A stretch of DNA of 64,000 bases from Paraburkholderia sp. D15 (GCF_029910215.1 NZ_CP110396.1:2108001-2172000); one strand, 5' to 3'; counted from the first letter of the stretch, positions 27,681 to 36,899 are shown. The notes: generated by a model not told the origin, from the letters alone. Translations and numbers: made by a program.

Positions 27681-28136
27681 TTATTTCACCCGATGTAATT
27701 CGATCACGCGCGCCGGCCGTAAATGATTGAGCGCGTAGTGAATGCGGCCGCGATCCTGACGACTGCCCACCGGGCGCGGATCGTCGTATTGATGGTCGGC
27801 CGAATAGACCTCCTGCGGCGCCACCATGCCACGATCGATCACCGTATAACCCGGTTCGAGCGCAAGCAGCAGATGATTGCCGCCGACCCGGCTGTCGAAG
27901 CCCGCCATGCCGTCGAGCGCCTCCGGTACGCTGTTGACGAGCGTCGCGTTGCTGCCGGTGATTTCGTCGGGCGAGATCGGGCTGTGACCGGCGATACGCG
28001 CGGCTTCGAGGTTCTTGCCGTCGGTATCGACGGTGCTGTCGTGCGTACGGTCGTTGTGCAATTCGGTCGAGCTCGGGCCGCGGGTGTTCGGCAGCGCATC
28101 ATTGGACGATGCCTTGTTGGTATCGCTGTTCATCAT
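27681..28136 (-). CDS. Conserved hypothetical protein, Burkholderia type
   Basis: 151 residues from the first of two adjacent ATGs, with AAGGAGA just upstream. Soluble, acidic, no signal peptide or membrane segment. The N-terminal 45 residues are polar and probably disordered; the rest (SVPEALDGMAGFDSRVGGNHLLLALEPGYTVI) looks folded. It resembles small uncharacterised proteins restricted to Burkholderiaceae (possibly DUF3005), recalled without a search. No function can be given. Confidence 0.7.
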   Translation of the reverse strand: MMNSDTNKASSNDALPNTRGPSSTELHNDRTHDSTVDTDGKNLEAARIAGHSPISPDEITGSNATLVNSVPEALDGMAGFDSRVGGNHLLLALEPGYTVIDRGMVAPQEVYSADHQYDDPRPVGSRQDRGRIHYALNHLRPARVIELHRVK

Positions 28137-28513
28137 GCTTTCTCCTTGAAAGAGGACATGGGGTGAAGTGCAGCAAGACCCGTTCCGCCCGGTTCGATGT
28201 GCGTCGCGGTTGTGGTCCGCAGATGACCCGCGAGCGACCCGTAGTGCTCTCGCAGCGCTTTCGCGGCGCTTGCGGATGGCACGCCTATCCGGGGGCGATG
28301 ACATCCAGAATTCTTTTCGTTTTTTTAATGGACGCGTATTTTCTACAGAGTATGATCTTACTCCGGCGAGCGAAGCGCGGTTAAATGCAGGGGAGACGTC
28401 GACGAGTTTTTACCGGCCAATGTGTCCAGTTCATCGGCATGGCCGGCAACGATTCGGTTCAGACAACCGCGCGCAACTGAAAACATTTATGGGGCCGTCA
28501 GGGCGGGTGACAC
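28137..28513. other. Intergenic region between divergent small genes
   Basis: 377 bases between two divergent small hypothetical genes; should hold both promoters. A T-rich patch near 28318-28330 is followed by TATGAT (28351-28356), which could be a -10 element, with no good -35. No gene seen. Confidence 0.35.
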
Positions 28514-28747
28514 ATGCACTTCGATGCTGCATTCACACATCGCGGCTATCTGTTGAATTGCGCGCCCGCGCGCGCGGTCGATGGCTCGTGGCAACCGTAT
28601 GTAGTCATCTCACGCTCGAGCGACGGCGAACTGGTCGCCAACCGTTTCTTTCCCACCGACCTGCGTTTTCCCGACGAAGCCGCCGCCATCGCGCATGCGC
28701 GTGATTGGGCCGTGCGCTGGATCGACGCGAGCAGCGTCACCATCTGA
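28514..28747 (+). CDS. Small conserved hypothetical protein
   Basis: 77 residues, MHFDAAFTHRGYLLNC... then PYVVISRSSDGELVANRFFPTDLRFPDEAAAIAHARDWAVRWID. The layout (short strands and a C-terminal helix with A-x-x-x-A-R-x-W-A) is that of a family of small Burkholderiaceae proteins of unknown role. No signal peptide or membrane segment. Coding bias supports a real gene; a clear ribosome site (AGGGCGGGTGAC region) is weak. Confidence 0.65.
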   Translation: MHFDAAFTHRGYLLNCAPARAVDGSWQPYVVISRSSDGELVANRFFPTDLRFPDEAAAIAHARDWAVRWIDASSVTI

Positions 28748-28966
28748 TTCGCGTTCGCACTCGTTCACACTCGTTCGTAACATTGCGCACGCAACCGGCA
28801 CGAACCGTGTGCGCCGTGTAGCGATTCGCGCGCGACGGGGCACGCTTCGCGCCGCTCTCCGTCTGCTATACCGGCGCTCAGGCCGCTGCTGCGCGAGCTC
28901 CGGCAAAACGCGGTAATCTCTCGACACAATCACTCTTGACCGTGCGTCGCACGGCGCTGTCCTTTT

Positions 28967-29893
28967 ATGCCTAATGTGCCTGCCCAGAACTGGGGTCTCG
29001 AACAGATCGTCGCGAATCTGCGCGCGTCGCGTGAAGAACTGCATCGCACGCGGCATCCGCTCGGCATTCGCGAACTGCCGTCGCGCGAAGCCGTCGTCAA
29101 CATCGTCGCGGGCTTGCGCGCGGCCTTGTTTCCCACGCACTACGGCGCGCCCGATCTGACCGACGAAACCGTCGATTACTACGTCGGCCACACGCTCGAG
29201 AGCACGTTGCGTCTGCTCGCCGAACAGATCCGCCGCGCGCTGCGTTTTCTGCCCGAGTCGGGTGCGACGCCGGACGCGGAGTTGAAAGCGCGCGCGTTCG
29301 ATGTCGCGCGCGAATTCGGCACGCAGTTGCCCGGCATTCGCGCGCTGCTCGTGAGCGACATTCAGGCGGCCTTCACCGGCGATCCGGCCGCGCAGCACAT
29401 CACCGAAATTCTGCTGTGCTATCCGGGCGTGTGGGCGATGACGCATCATCGGCTCGCGCATGCGCTGCATCGGCTCGGCGTGCCGCTGCTCGCGCGCTTC
29501 ATCAACGAGATCGCGCATTCGGCGACCGGTATCGACATCCACCCTGGCGCGACCATCGGGCCGAGTTTCTTCATCGACCACGGCACGGGCGTGGTGATCG
29601 GCGAGACCGCGATCATCGGCGAACGCGTGCGCGTGTATCAGGCGGTCACGCTCGGCGCGAAGAGTTTCGCGGCGGATCTGGACGGCACGCTGATCAAGGG
29701 CAACGCGCGCCATCCGATCGTCGAGGACGACGTGGTGATCTACGCCGGCGCGACGATTCTCGGGCGCGTCACCATCGGGCGCGGCTCGGTGATCGGCGGT
29801 AACGTGTGGCTCACGCACAGCGTGCCGCCGGGCAGCAGCGTGTCGCAAGGCAAGGTCCGCGAAGGCGAACGCGGCGACGAGGGACGTTCCTGA
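28967..29893 (+). CDS. Serine O-acetyltransferase (CysE/EpsC-like)
   Basis: 308 residues. The N-terminal 150 residues are helical, as in the long EpsC/SrpH-type serine acetyltransferases; the C-terminal part is a left-handed beta helix with hexapeptide repeats: GIDIHPGATIGPSFFIDHGTG, VVIGETAIIGERVRVYQ and HPIVEDDVVIYAGATILGR. The histidine in FIDHGTG is the expected catalytic one. It makes O-acetylserine for cysteine synthesis. Only three bases separate it from the AraC regulator that follows, suggesting a single transcript. Confidence 0.88.
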   Translation: MPNVPAQNWGLEQIVANLRASREELHRTRHPLGIRELPSREAVVNIVAGLRAALFPTHYGAPDLTDETVDYYVGHTLESTLRLLAEQIRRALRFLPESGATPDAELKARAFDVAREFGTQLPGIRALLVSDIQAAFTGDPAAQHITEILLCYPGVWAMTHHRLAHALHRLGVPLLARFINEIAHSATGIDIHPGATIGPSFFIDHGTGVVIGETAIIGERVRVYQAVTLGAKSFAADLDGTLIKGNARHPIVEDDVVIYAGATILGRVTIGRGSVIGGNVWLTHSVPPGSSVSQGKVREGERGDEGRS

Positions 29894-29896
29894 GCC

Positions 29897-30724
29897 ATGC
29901 CGCGCGGCCGCGTCCACATGCCTCGTCGCGCGCTGGCCGGCGTCGAGGCGACAGTTGCCGAAACCGCGCACGCGTTTCCGCGTCATTCGCATGATCGCTT
30001 CGGCGTTGGCGTGATCGTCAGCGGCGGGCATCGGTCGGCGAGCGGACGCGGTGTCGTCGAAGCGCGCGCGCAAGACGCGATCATGGTCAATCCCGGTGAA
30101 GTCCACGACGGCAGTCCGCTCGACGAACGCGGACGCGCCTGGCGGATGCTGTACGTCGAACCGTCGATGCTGAACGATGCCGCGCGCGAATTGAACGGCG
30201 ATGCGACGGACGAGCGCGAGATCGAATTGACGCGGCCCGTCGTGCGCGATCCGTTGTTGGCGCGATTGTTCGAGCGTGTGTTCGCGGTGTCGGTGGAGAC
30301 GCCATCGGTGCCGGACGACCTGATTCGCGAAGAGGCGCTGCTCGACCTGCTCGGGCATCTGGTCCGCACGCACGCGACGCGGCCGGCGCGCTCGTCGCCG
30401 GCGAAGGCATTGGGGCCGATCGCGCGCGCGAAGATGCGCATCGACGACGATCCCGCCGCGTCGCTCACGCTTGCCGAGCTTGCCGTCGATAGCGGCCTGA
30501 GCCGCTTCCAGTTATTGCGCGGTTTCGCGCACGAGATGGGTCTGCCGCCGCACGCGTACCGGATGCAGCGGCGCGTGGGCCTCGCGAGGCAATGGATCGC
30601 GCGGGGTGCGCCGCTTGCGGACGCGGCGCTTGCCGCGGGTTTCGCCGATCAGAGTCACATGACGCGCGCGTTCGTGCGATTGCTCGGCGTGACGCCGGCG
30701 AACTACGCGGCGGCGATTCGCTGA
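29897..30724 (+). CDS. AraC-family regulator with cupin sensor
   Basis: 275 residues. N-terminal AraC cupin (AHAFPRHSHDRFGVGVIVSGGHR, MVNPGEVHDGSPLDERGRAWRMLYVEP) and C-terminal double helix-turn-helix (LTLAELAVDSGLSRFQLLRGF, DAALAAGFADQSHMTRAFVRLLGVTPANY). This architecture is common in regulators of amino-acid exporters and small-molecule responses. It follows serine acetyltransferase almost directly, so may be coregulated with it. Inducer not known. Confidence 0.88.
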   Translation: MPRGRVHMPRRALAGVEATVAETAHAFPRHSHDRFGVGVIVSGGHRSASGRGVVEARAQDAIMVNPGEVHDGSPLDERGRAWRMLYVEPSMLNDAARELNGDATDEREIELTRPVVRDPLLARLFERVFAVSVETPSVPDDLIREEALLDLLGHLVRTHATRPARSSPAKALGPIARAKMRIDDDPAASLTLAELAVDSGLSRFQLLRGFAHEMGLPPHAYRMQRRVGLARQWIARGAPLADAALAAGFADQSHMTRAFVRLLGVTPANYAAAIR

Positions 30725-30850
30725 AATCGCGGACGTTCGCCGGTTATGCCGTGCGTGGTTCCCGCGCAGTTACGCTGCAGTTACCGCGCGGGTACTTGTA
30801 GTAAGCCCCACCATCCCCCGCAGCCCCCCACAGCCTTTCCGCAATCACCC

Positions 30851-31366
30851 TCAGCCCACGCCCCAATGTCGCAACAACGTGAGCCCATGCACGCCATGCG
30901 GCCACACATGTTCGCCGACGAACCACGCGGCCACCCACGACGCCGCCACCACGATCAGATCGCAGTGCCCGCTATTCCATAGATTCAGCGAATGCCGGCC
31001 GGCGACCCACGGTACGCCGAGCGGATTCGGCCAGTCGGCGAACAGGTGCATCAGACCGCCGCACGCGAAGCCGAACGCCGGCGCGGCATAGAAGGAATGC
31101 CCGAGCCAGTGCCAGGACACCGCGAGCAGCACGACCCAGCCGATGCCCCAATGCGTCAACGTGCGATGCGTGATCCACAGCCTGCGCGTGCGCGACCACC
31201 ACGCGACTTCGAGCCAATCCGGCGCCGTGGCGCCGGCCACGCCCGCGATGAAGCTCAGCAAAACGCCGATGTGAAACGAACCGCCGCCGCCCGTTCGCGC
31301 GACGATCGCCGCCGCGATGACGCCCGCCGCGAAGCCGGTTGCGTGATGTGCCTTGCTGGATGCCAT
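30851..31366 (-). CDS. Inner-membrane metal-dependent hydrolase, YdjM/DUF457 family
   Basis: 171 residues with about four membrane segments. Conserved histidine/aspartate motifs of the YdjM family are visible: SKAHHATGFAAG at the start, TAPDWLE, HRTLTHWGIGW and LMHLFADWPNPLGV. Family members are annotated as membrane-bound metal-dependent hydrolases and in E. coli ydjM is LexA-controlled; the actual reaction is unknown. No SOS box was identified upstream. Confidence 0.8.
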   Translation of the reverse strand: MASSKAHHATGFAAGVIAAAIVARTGGGGSFHIGVLLSFIAGVAGATAPDWLEVAWWSRTRRLWITHRTLTHWGIGWVVLLAVSWHWLGHSFYAAPAFGFACGGLMHLFADWPNPLGVPWVAGRHSLNLWNSGHCDLIVVAASWVAAWFVGEHVWPHGVHGLTLLRHWGVG

Positions 31367-31421
31367 CGAAACGTGCGCCGCTCGAAGAATGGAAGGGCGG
31401 CTATGTTCGCAGATGAGCGCA

Positions 31422-31465
31422 TAAAAAAATAGCCGATGCGCGACTTAAAAAATTCGCGCATCGGC
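31422..31465 (-). terminator. Terminator for the small lipoprotein gene
   Basis: Perfect 12-base arms GCCGATGCGCGA (31432-31443) and TCGCGCATCGGC (31454-31465) around an A-rich loop; the A-rich tract at 31422-31431 becomes a T run after the hairpin on the - strand. Confidence 0.8.
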
Positions 31466-31499
31466 GTGGGGTTCGACAAGCAGTAGGACGACTCGACGC

Positions 31500-31853
31500 T
31501 CAGGTCGCGCAGCGTGCGATATCGAAGCGCAGTTCGGGTTCGGGCGGATCGTCCGGTGCGTTCGCCGGATGCATCACCTTGATCACCGAGCCGGCGTTGT
31601 ACGGCGTCAGCGTGACGAAATACGAGTTGTTCGAATCCGAGCCGATCGCGAGTTCGGTGGCGCCGCCGACATTCGACATCCGCACGCGCGACAGACGGCT
31701 TTCGAGGCAGTTGGCGATATACGCGGGCGCGTATTGCGACGACACGTACATCAGCGGTTGGGACGCATCGCGGATCGGTCCGCTGGACGAGCCGCAGGCG
31801 GCGAGGCAAGCCGTCACGACAGCGACGGGGGCAAGCAGGAAAAGTCTGTTCAT
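31500..31853 (-). CDS. Small predicted lipoprotein
   Basis: 117 residues with a type II signal peptide and lipobox L-A-A-C (MNRLFLLAPVAVVTACLAAC), cysteine at residue 20. The mature part contains two more cysteines (ANCLESRL and FDIARCAT) that could form a disulfide. No recognised domain. Probably anchored in the outer membrane. Followed by a strong terminator. Confidence 0.75.
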   Translation of the reverse strand: MNRLFLLAPVAVVTACLAACGSSSGPIRDASQPLMYVSSQYAPAYIANCLESRLSRVRMSNVGGATELAIGSDSNNSYFVTLTPYNAGSVIKVMHPANAPDDPPEPELRFDIARCAT

Positions 31854-32251
31854 GGTCCGGTCGTCGGCGTCCCCGGTGAAGCGCGGGAACTTGGGGCGCG
31901 GGCGAAGCGCGACGCGTTTCAGCGCGTATCGGCGTCATGCTTCGCGACGAAGCTGCCGTTCAATCGCAAACGCGTTGCGGCGCGCATTTGCGGCGGAAAG
32001 ACAGCCGGGCCAGTATACCTATCGCATCGTCTCTGCGTCACTACCTCGCTGCACGACGAAGGCGCGGAGTAGCGCGGAGTCATCAACGTCGCATCGTTTC
32101 GTAAGCTGTATGAAAAAACCCGCGCGTGATCGTGTCACGCGCGGGTTGATTTGCTGTCGCCAAGCGGACCAATCGCACCGATGCGTCCGCTTCGCCGAGC
32201 TCGTCGATACGCGGGGCGACGCCAGAGCCGCCCCAACCTTCGACACAAGCC
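31854..32251. other. Intergenic region with the porin terminator
   Basis: About 400 bases: promoter side of the small lipoprotein gene and the 3' flank of the porin gene with its terminator at 32113-32145. No gene seen. Confidence 0.5.
32113..32145 (-). terminator. Terminator for the porin gene
   Basis: Perfect 11-base arms CCCGCGCGTGA (32119-32129) and TCACGCGCGGG (32135-32145) around a 5-base loop, with six A residues at 32113-32118 giving a T run on the - strand. It lies about 107 bases past the porin stop codon. Confidence 0.85.
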
Positions 32252-33403
32252 TTAGAAGCGGTGACGCAATCCCACCGCCGCCGCAACCTGATTCCCCGTC
32301 GACGACGGCGCGAGCGTATTGATCGACGCGACGTTCGCGCCGAAGTTGCCGAGCTCGCCCGACGCGTGCTGATACACGCCTTCCACATACACGTCGGTGC
32401 GCTTGCTCAGCGAGTAGTCGCTTTGCAGCGAGACGGTGTGCCACTTCGGATCGCCCGAGCCGTTCGAGCCCGTCATCTTGCCGTCCGTGAACGTGTACGA
32501 GGCGGCGAGGCTCAGTGCCGGCGTCAGCGCATAGCGGCCGTTCACCTCGTAGTTGTCGAGATGCAGGTTGGTGCCCGCCACGCCCGGCAAGGTCGCGCCG
32601 CCGACATCCACACCCGTGATGCCGTCGAGTTGCGTATGCGTGTACACGAAGCCGGCCGTCGCGGGGCCGAACGTGTAGTTGACGCCCGCGCCGAACGTGC
32701 GCTGCAGGTTCGCCGCAACGGCCGCGGTGCCGTCGCCTTGCGAGACCGCGCCGCCCAGATTCGTGCTGCCCGAGTTATTCAGTTGCAGGTAAGCCGCCGC
32801 GACGCTCAACGGACCGTTGTCGTACGAAGCGCCCGCGCTCCACGCGCGATTGTTCGAGAACTGGCCGGCCGAATTGCTGAAGCCGTACAGGCCGCCGAAC
32901 TTCAGACCCGCGTAGTTCGCGCTCGTGTACTTCACGGCGTTCTTGATCGAGAACGAGTTGTCGAGGTTGTCGTTGTCGAACGGATGGGCTGCGAGGTTGT
33001 TGCCGTAACCCGCGCCGGCTTCCGATAGCGGCGCCAGATAGTCGACCACGGAATCGTATTGACGGCCGAGCGTCAGCGCACCGTACTGGTCGCTCTTCAG
33101 ACCGACGAAGGCCTGACGGTTGAACATCGTGCCGTTCTCCGTATCCTGGCCGTTGTTCAGATTGAAGCCGTTTTCCAACGTGAAGATGGCGTGCAGACCG
33201 CCGCCGAGATCTTCGCTGCCGCGCAGACCGAAGTAGGTGTTCGAGACCGAGCCGCTGCCTTGCTGCCAGTTGCTGTGGCCGCCCTGGTTGTTCGAGTAGA
33301 CGAGGCCGGCGTCCAGCGTGCCGTACAGGGTGACGCTGCTCTGCGCGTGAGCGTTGATGGCGAACGCGCCCATGAGGCCTGCTGCGATGAGGGTTTTTTT
33401 CAT
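32252..33403 (-). CDS. Gram-negative porin (OmpC-like, Burkholderia type)
   Basis: 383 residues. Signal peptide MKKTLIAAGLMGAFAINAHA followed by the hallmark QSSVTLYGTLDAGLVY; 16 predicted strands; loop 3 motif region NRQAFVGLKSDQYGALTLGRQYDSVVDYL; C-terminal AAAVGLRHRF with the terminal phenylalanine. Forms trimeric general diffusion pores in the outer membrane. Own promoter and terminator; no operon partners. Confidence 0.93.
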   Translation of the reverse strand: MKKTLIAAGLMGAFAINAHAQSSVTLYGTLDAGLVYSNNQGGHSNWQQGSGSVSNTYFGLRGSEDLGGGLHAIFTLENGFNLNNGQDTENGTMFNRQAFVGLKSDQYGALTLGRQYDSVVDYLAPLSEAGAGYGNNLAAHPFDNDNLDNSFSIKNAVKYTSANYAGLKFGGLYGFSNSAGQFSNNRAWSAGASYDNGPLSVAAAYLQLNNSGSTNLGGAVSQGDGTAAVAANLQRTFGAGVNYTFGPATAGFVYTHTQLDGITGVDVGGATLPGVAGTNLHLDNYEVNGRYALTPALSLAASYTFTDGKMTGSNGSGDPKWHTVSLQSDYSLSKRTDVYVEGVYQHASGELGNFGANVASINTLAPSSTGNQVAAAVGLRHRF

Positions 33404-33791
33404 GTTTGGATAACTCCGGGACAGTGCATGGGGAATCGCATTCCAGTGCTGAGCGCCGCATGCGCGGCGGCCTGGCGATCCGCAGCGAAGTGTATTCCCG
33501 TCATTCGAATCTTTAACCGCGTATGGCACAACAATTAATTATCGAATTGGAAATGAACTTTTAAATGCTGGATAAGTGCGGGTAAATAAAGAGGAATCGA
33601 GTCGAATGAAAAATCCGGAAATGTTCTCGCGGAGCGTGCGATGTTGTTCGGTCGCGACGCGGCCTGCGTATGTTACGGGGCAAGGATGTGGAAGGTGTGA
33701 CGACTGATTTTGCGATTCCTTGCGCTTTCTGCAACGCACTCTTCCAATTCATGCGATCTATTCGGGCGAATTACGCATCTACAATTGAGCC

Positions 33792-33852
33792 ACCCCTTGA
33801 CCAAGGGTGTCTTTTTCATCTTTTATACGCGGCCCACGGGCCGCGTTTTTTT
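33792..33852 (+). ncRNA. Candidate small RNA (hairpin, U-rich linker, terminator)
   Basis: A predicted RNA of about 60 nt: first hairpin CCCTTG-AC-CAAGGG (33794-33807), a U-rich single-stranded stretch (33808-33827), then the terminator hairpin and U tail. TACAAT at 33780-33785 could be the -10 element, with only a poor -35. This is the usual layout of Hfq-binding small RNAs. It could instead be the leader/attenuator of the gene at 34105. Confidence 0.35.
33828..33852 (+). terminator. Strong + strand Rho-independent terminator
   Basis: CGCGGCCC (33828-33835) and GGGCCGCG (33838-33845) around a two-base loop, followed by seven T residues. No protein gene upstream on this strand; it may end a small RNA. 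Confidence 0.8.
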
Positions 33853-33938
33853 ATGGTGTTTTTATAATCGATTTATAAGTTCCCGCCAAACGCGAAGCAG
33901 AATATTTCCACTCGTGACTGCCGAGTGACCGCGCGTGT

Positions 33939-33969
33939 CCACGCGTGACCACGCGTGACCACCGCGTGA
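33939..33969. repeat. 10-bp tandem repeat, about three units
   Basis: Two exact copies of CCACGCGTGA (33939-33948 and 33949-33958) followed by a third with one inserted base. Confidence 0.75.
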
Positions 33970-34104
33970 ACGCCTCATCCGGCCTTGTCCGGAAGTCATA
34001 GGGCCACGTTGGGCGAGGGGCGGGCAGGTAGAATTGCGCGCTTGAGATCTGCGCATCTGCACGTCAGATCTGTTTCCTGCCCCGCGAACGTGAGTAAACC
34101 TGTA

Positions 34105-34653
34105 ATGACCGATACGCCCCTTCCTTCGTCCGGGAACCCTGTCGATACCGAGGCCGACCTCGCGTCGGAAGACTCGTCCGAACTGGGCGAGACCGTGCAC
34201 GAAGACCGCCTGTGGCGCGACGACGGCTGGACCGCGCGCGTCATCAAGAACGAAGACGACGACGGCTGGGCCGTCGCAATGATCAAGGACGGCGAAGCGG
34301 AACCCGCGCTCGTCGGGCCGTGGACCATGGGCCGCAACAAGAAGGACCCGAAGCCGCTCGATACGTCGGCGTTCAACACGCTGGTGAAGACCGCGTCCGA
34401 AGTGCTGCGCCGTCACGAGCAGCAACTGCGCGCGCAACTGCATAAAGCCGTGCGGGTCGCGAGCGCGGACGGCAACGACGAACTCGACATCACGCTCGAC
34501 ATCGTTCCCGACGACATCGAACCGTACGCGTTGCTGACCGCGCTCGATGTATTCGGCGAGCAGCTCGCGCAGGTGCAGGTGGCGCCGAATTTCAAGCTCA
34601 GCAAGGCGAGCGCGGTGGCGTGGGTCGAAAACGAGTTCCGCCGGCCGGGCTGA
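34105..34653 (+). CDS. Conserved hypothetical protein
   Basis: 182 residues from MTDTPLPSSG; a GTG five codons earlier is possible. Acidic N-terminus (residues 1-40, likely disordered), then WRDDGWTARVIKNEDDDGWAVAMIKDGEAEPALVGPWTMGRNKKDPKPLD and a helical C-terminal half. No signal peptide or membrane segment. This looks like a protein widely kept in Burkholderia with no assigned role. It stands alone between the porin and phoX. Confidence 0.75.
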   Translation: MTDTPLPSSGNPVDTEADLASEDSSELGETVHEDRLWRDDGWTARVIKNEDDDGWAVAMIKDGEAEPALVGPWTMGRNKKDPKPLDTSAFNTLVKTASEVLRRHEQQLRAQLHKAVRVASADGNDELDITLDIVPDDIEPYALLTALDVFGEQLAQVQVAPNFKLSKASAVAWVENEFRRPG

Positions 34654-34776
34654 TCCCGGGTTGATGACGGTCTGACGGTTTCACAGACTGACCGCGCGCC
34701 GGCGTGGGCGCCGTGCGAGGAAAAATTGACAGGCTGAATTCAGCTAACGGCAAGCTGAATTAAACATTACCAATAG

Positions 34777-34794
34777 CTGTCAATATACTTTCAC
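34777..34794 (+). promoter_or_regulatory. Pho box upstream of phoX
   Basis: CTGTCAATATACTTTCAC matches the PhoB consensus (two 7-base direct repeats, CTGTCAT-like, 4-base A/T spacer) at all but about two key positions, and a third weaker repeat (ACTTCAT) follows at the same spacing. It lies about 120 bases before the phoX ATG. A perfect 12-base palindrome GCTGAATTCAGC (34733-34744) sits just upstream. Confidence 0.75.
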
Positions 34795-34913
34795 ATTCAC
34801 TTCATAGAATCCTCGCGTCATAGCGGCGCGAGCGTGAGCCATGCGGTTGCGGGTTCAGCGTGCGTGCCGGCTGTGCATTCACCCACGCTACCCGAACTCT
34901 GGATCACGACAAC

Positions 34914-36899
34914 ATGGCAGAGCCGTTCGACCTTTCCCGCCGCAAGGCCCTGAAACTTCTGGCCGGTGCGCCGATGCTGCCGCTGGGCGGCCTCGCCACC
35001 GCCTCGATGCTGACCGCCTGCGGTGGCGGCAACGACCTCGCCGGCCCCGCGGGCTCGGCCGCCACGCCGACCGCGAACTTCGCGTCGGCGTCGTTCGCCA
35101 GCATGCCGGCGCCGTCGCTCGCCAACCCCGCGGCCATGGCGACGACCACGGTCGGCTCGAGCCTGAGCGTCGCGTATTCCGATGGCTCGAAGCGGGCCTA
35201 CAAGCTCGCTTATCAGCCGTTCTTCATGACCGGCGATCAGGTGCCCGACGGCAAGGGCGGCACCGTGCTCGCGGGCGGTTATTTCGACATCAACAATCAG
35301 CCGATCTACGACAACACCGATCCCGCGCGCCGCCGCCAGTTCTTTTCGGATTCGCCGGACGGCACGTCGCTGCTGAAGATCGAGGGTGCGAAGGTGGCCG
35401 GCGTGAAGGGCAACACGGTGTTCGCCGTGGTCCAGTTCGAATACACGACGCGCTCGCTGTCCGGGGCCGACATGTACGGCCGCCTGCCGTCGCCGATCGC
35501 GGTACTGACGCTGGATCAGGACCCGGCCACCGGCAAGCTCACGCTGGTGAAGTATCACAACGTCGATACGTCGCCGGCGAACGGCTTGTGGATCACGTGC
35601 GGCGCGAGCCTGTCGCCGTGGAACACGCACCTGTCGAGCGAGGAATACGAGCCCGACGCATTTACCACCAGTTCGAGCAACCTCGCGCAGTACAAGGCGT
35701 TCAACGACAACCTGTACGGCAACACGAACATCGCGTTCAACCCGTATCTGTACGGCCATCTGCCGGAAATCACGGTCAAGGCGGACGGCACCGGCACGGT
35801 GAAGAAGCACTATTGCCTCGGCCGCATTTCGCACGAACTCGTGCAGGTGATGCCGGACAACCGCACCGTGCTGATGGGCGACGACGCGACCAACAGCGGT
35901 CTCTTCATGTTCGTGGCGGACAACGAAAAGGATCTGTCGTCCGGCACGCTGTACGTGGCGAAAGTCGGCGCGGGCTTCTCGGTCGATCCGTCCGCTGCCG
36001 GCGCGGACCTGACGTGGGTCAAGCTCGGCCATGCAACAAGCGCGGAAGTCGAGGCGATGGCGAAGTCGAACCGCCCGCAGGATGTGATCGACGTCAAATG
36101 GACCGATCCGGGCGACGCGAGCTACCGGAAGATTTTCGCGAGCGGCGTCGCGCAGTGGGTGAAGGTCGTGCCCGGCAAGGAGAAGGTGGCGGCCTTCCTG
36201 GAGACGCACCGCTATGCGTATCTGGCCGGCGGCAGCATGGGCTTCACGAAGATGGAAGGCACGACGGTCAACATCAAGGACAAGATCGCGTACTCGGCGC
36301 TGCAGAACATCGTCGATTCGATGGTGAAGGGCAACACCGCGAAGGGCTGGAACGCGGAGAGCAACATTGCCGTCGACGCCGCGATCAACGCCGGCGGCGT
36401 GCTTCAGCACAAGCTCGCGGGCGGCCAGCGCGACACCGGCGGCGCGGCGATCAACAGCGAGTGGGTGCCGGTGCACACGAGCGCGCTGCTGGTCGGCAAG
36501 GACATTACCGCCGACGCGCTCGGCAACAAGGCCGATCCGGAACGCGTCGCGAATCCGGACAACCTGAAGTTCTCGGAGAAGCTGCGCACGCTGTTCATCG
36601 GCGAGGACAGCGGGTATCACGTGAACAACTTCCTGTGGGCGTACAACGTCGACACGAAGCAGCTCACGCGCCTGCTGTCGACGCCGGCCGGCGCCGAGTC
36701 GACGGGTCTGCATGCCGTCGACGAGCTGAACGGCTGGACCTACATCATGAGCAACTTCCAGCACGCGGGCGACTGGGGCAGCCAGCATACGCAGACGCTG
36801 AGAGACACGCTCGATCCGCTGGTGCGCGCGAATTACAAGGACCGGTATGGCGCGTCGGTGGGGTATCTGACGGCGGACCCGGTGGCGCTGAAGCTGTAA
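34914..36899 (+). CDS. phoX: PhoX-family alkaline phosphatase (DUF839)
   Basis: 661 residues. N-terminal Tat motif SRRKALKLLAG followed by a lipobox-like LTAC, so probably exported folded by Tat and possibly lipid-anchored. The body is the DUF839/PhoX propeller: SVAYSDGSKRAYKLAYQPFFMTGDQVPDG, ENTDPA-type metal region, HNVDTSPANGLWITCGASLSPWNTHLSSEEYEPDA and GRISHELVQVMPDNRTVLMGDDATNSGLFMFVAD. PhoX enzymes use calcium and iron to release phosphate from esters outside the cytoplasm. The Pho box upstream indicates induction by phosphate starvation. Confidence 0.88.
   Translation: MAEPFDLSRRKALKLLAGAPMLPLGGLATASMLTACGGGNDLAGPAGSAATPTANFASASFASMPAPSLANPAAMATTTVGSSLSVAYSDGSKRAYKLAYQPFFMTGDQVPDGKGGTVLAGGYFDINNQPIYDNTDPARRRQFFSDSPDGTSLLKIEGAKVAGVKGNTVFAVVQFEYTTRSLSGADMYGRLPSPIAVLTLDQDPATGKLTLVKYHNVDTSPANGLWITCGASLSPWNTHLSSEEYEPDAFTTSSSNLAQYKAFNDNLYGNTNIAFNPYLYGHLPEITVKADGTGTVKKHYCLGRISHELVQVMPDNRTVLMGDDATNSGLFMFVADNEKDLSSGTLYVAKVGAGFSVDPSAAGADLTWVKLGHATSAEVEAMAKSNRPQDVIDVKWTDPGDASYRKIFASGVAQWVKVVPGKEKVAAFLETHRYAYLAGGSMGFTKMEGTTVNIKDKIAYSALQNIVDSMVKGNTAKGWNAESNIAVDAAINAGGVLQHKLAGGQRDTGGAAINSEWVPVHTSALLVGKDITADALGNKADPERVANPDNLKFSEKLRTLFIGEDSGYHVNNFLWAYNVDTKQLTRLLSTPAGAESTGLHAVDELNGWTYIMSNFQHAGDWGSQHTQTLRDTLDPLVRANYKDRYGASVGYLTADPVALKL

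Larger units (their letters stand above)
33404..34104. other. Long intergenic region with possible small RNA
   Basis: About 700 bases between divergent genes. It contains the porin promoter, a + strand terminator at 33828-33852 with no + strand gene in front of it, a possible short RNA (33792-33852) and a 10-base tandem repeat at 33939-33969. GC is lower than average in the first half. No protein gene seen. Confidence 0.5.

Noticed and set aside
33670..33867. A 65-codon open frame over the sRNA/terminator
   Set aside because: Runs through the terminator hairpin, has no ribosome site and no coding bias.
34818..36788. Long - strand open frame opposite phoX
   Set aside because: Arg/His/Val-rich shadow of the phoX frame; no motif.
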